A stretch of DNA of 6,115 bases from assembly GCA_027293245.1 (NCBI GenBank), contig JAPUFZ010000089.1, forward strand, positions 1 through 6,115, written 5' to 3'. Below are positions 5,502 to 6,115 of this stretch, piece by piece. Made by a program: the position numbers and the translations under genes. The notes under the pieces were generated by a model. It was not told where the DNA came from, did no database searches, and saw only the letters and a program-made list of their open reading frames with translations. The DNA is from Gammaproteobacteria bacterium. GTDB lineage: Bacteria > Pseudomonadota > Gammaproteobacteria > GCA-001735895. Numbering within the stretch: the stretch's first letter is position 1; each line of letters opens with the position of its first letter.

Positions 5502-6115
5502 ATGCCGCAAACACGCCAAACTATTGCCGGGCACAACCAAAACTGGGCACAACTCGAGGCTCTACCTCAAGTAATAGTGGCTTATGGGCACGACCTCACC
5601 GCAGGAGAAACCTTAGCCTTTCACCATCATCGTCGCGCGCAACTGGTGTACGCCAGCCAGGGAGTGATGACGGTCACCACCGGTTCTGCCGCCTACGTGG
5701 TTCCACCCCAGCGCGCGGTATGGATGCCAGCAGAAGTCGAGCACCGCATCGACGCGCATCACGCAGTGGCCATGCGAACGCTTTACATAGAGCCGTCTGT
5801 AGCAGAAAGATTCCCGGCCGAACCTTGCGTGCTGCAGGTCACAGCACTCTTGCGCGAACTGATTATCACTGCTGTAGCCGCGGGGAACGTTTACACTGCT
5901 GACAGTCCGCAGGCGCGATTAACGCAGGTTATTCTCGACCAGATATCTGCTCAGCCCGTCGCCGCATTAATTCTCCCATTACCTGAGGATCAACGTCTGC
6001 GGCGAGTAACCCAGGCACTGATGAAAGAGGCATCCGACTCTCGCAACCTCGACCAATGGGCGCGAGAAGCAGGGGCCAGTAAGCGTACGCTCAATAGACT
6101 ATTCACCGGCCAAAC
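5502..6115 (+). CDS. AraC-family transcriptional regulator (C-terminus beyond the window)
   Basis: An open frame of 204 codons starts at the ATG at 5502 and leaves the right edge without a stop. Residues about 25-100 form an N-terminal cupin sensor domain: AGETLAFHHHRRAQLVYASQG (34-54, core HHHRRAQLVY), then VVPPQRAVWMPAEVEHRI (66-83), the usual arrangement of AraC-type sensors. A helical linker follows to about 165. The first helix-turn-helix of the DNA-binding domain is visible at LDQWAREAGASKRTLNRLF (183-201). The second helix-turn-helix lies outside the window; typical relatives have about 260-280 residues. The order of domains and the gene's divergence from an MFS transporter resemble the E. 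coli NimR (YeaM)-NimT pair, in which the regulator represses the exporter gene. That functional parallel is inference. No strong ribosome site is seen before the start. Confidence 0.9.
   Translation, partial: MPQTRQTIAGHNQNWAQLEALPQVIVAYGHDLTAGETLAFHHHRRAQLVYASQGVMTVTTGSAAYVVPPQRAVWMPAEVEHRIDAHHAVAMRTLYIEPSVAERFPAEPCVLQVTALLRELIITAVAAGNVYTADSPQARLTQVILDQISAQPVAALILPLPEDQRLRRVTQALMKEASDSRNLDQWAREAGASKRTLNRLFTGQ

Overview
The window looks like a stretch of a free-living, probably gammaproteobacterial, chromosome. This is inferred from the gene families, the spacing of coding regions and a mostly mid-50s GC composition; no rRNA or other taxonomic marker is present. It holds seven protein-coding genes, two of them cut by the window edges. 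I found no tRNA, rRNA, CRISPR array, insertion sequence or phage gene.

Region 1 (1-2436) is a divergent module. A secreted DUF4331-family protein reads leftward and out of the window. Across a control region of about 160 bp, an ECF sigma factor reads rightward and is joined by a 4-base ATGA overlap to a ChrR-like cupin protein, most likely its anti-sigma factor. The control region has a TGATCA palindrome that could act as a -35 element in both directions, so the sigma factor plausibly drives both its own operon and the DUF4331 gene. The cupin half of the anti-sigma has a complete metal site, but the N-terminal half lacks the zinc His/Cys motif of classical ChrR.

Region 2 (2437-3872) is more AT-rich in its first half. 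It carries a small single-pass membrane protein of unknown function and a complete N-formylglutamate amidohydrolase family protein, both leftward. A 152-bp divergent gap with a plausible leftward sigma-70 promoter follows.

Region 3 (3873-4236) is a small cysteine-containing lipoprotein reading rightward, convergent with the next gene.

Region 4 (4237-6115) is a major facilitator superfamily exporter-like transporter reading leftward. It is divergent from an AraC-family regulator that runs off the right edge. The 74-bp gap contains a 10-bp perfect palindrome and a candidate promoter for the regulator, the usual layout of a local regulator controlling a drug or metabolite transporter.

The most interesting part is the DUF4331 / ECF sigma / zinc-motif-less cupin anti-sigma module, which looks like a stress-responsive circuit controlling an envelope or secreted protein of unknown function. 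The other genes appear to be independent units.
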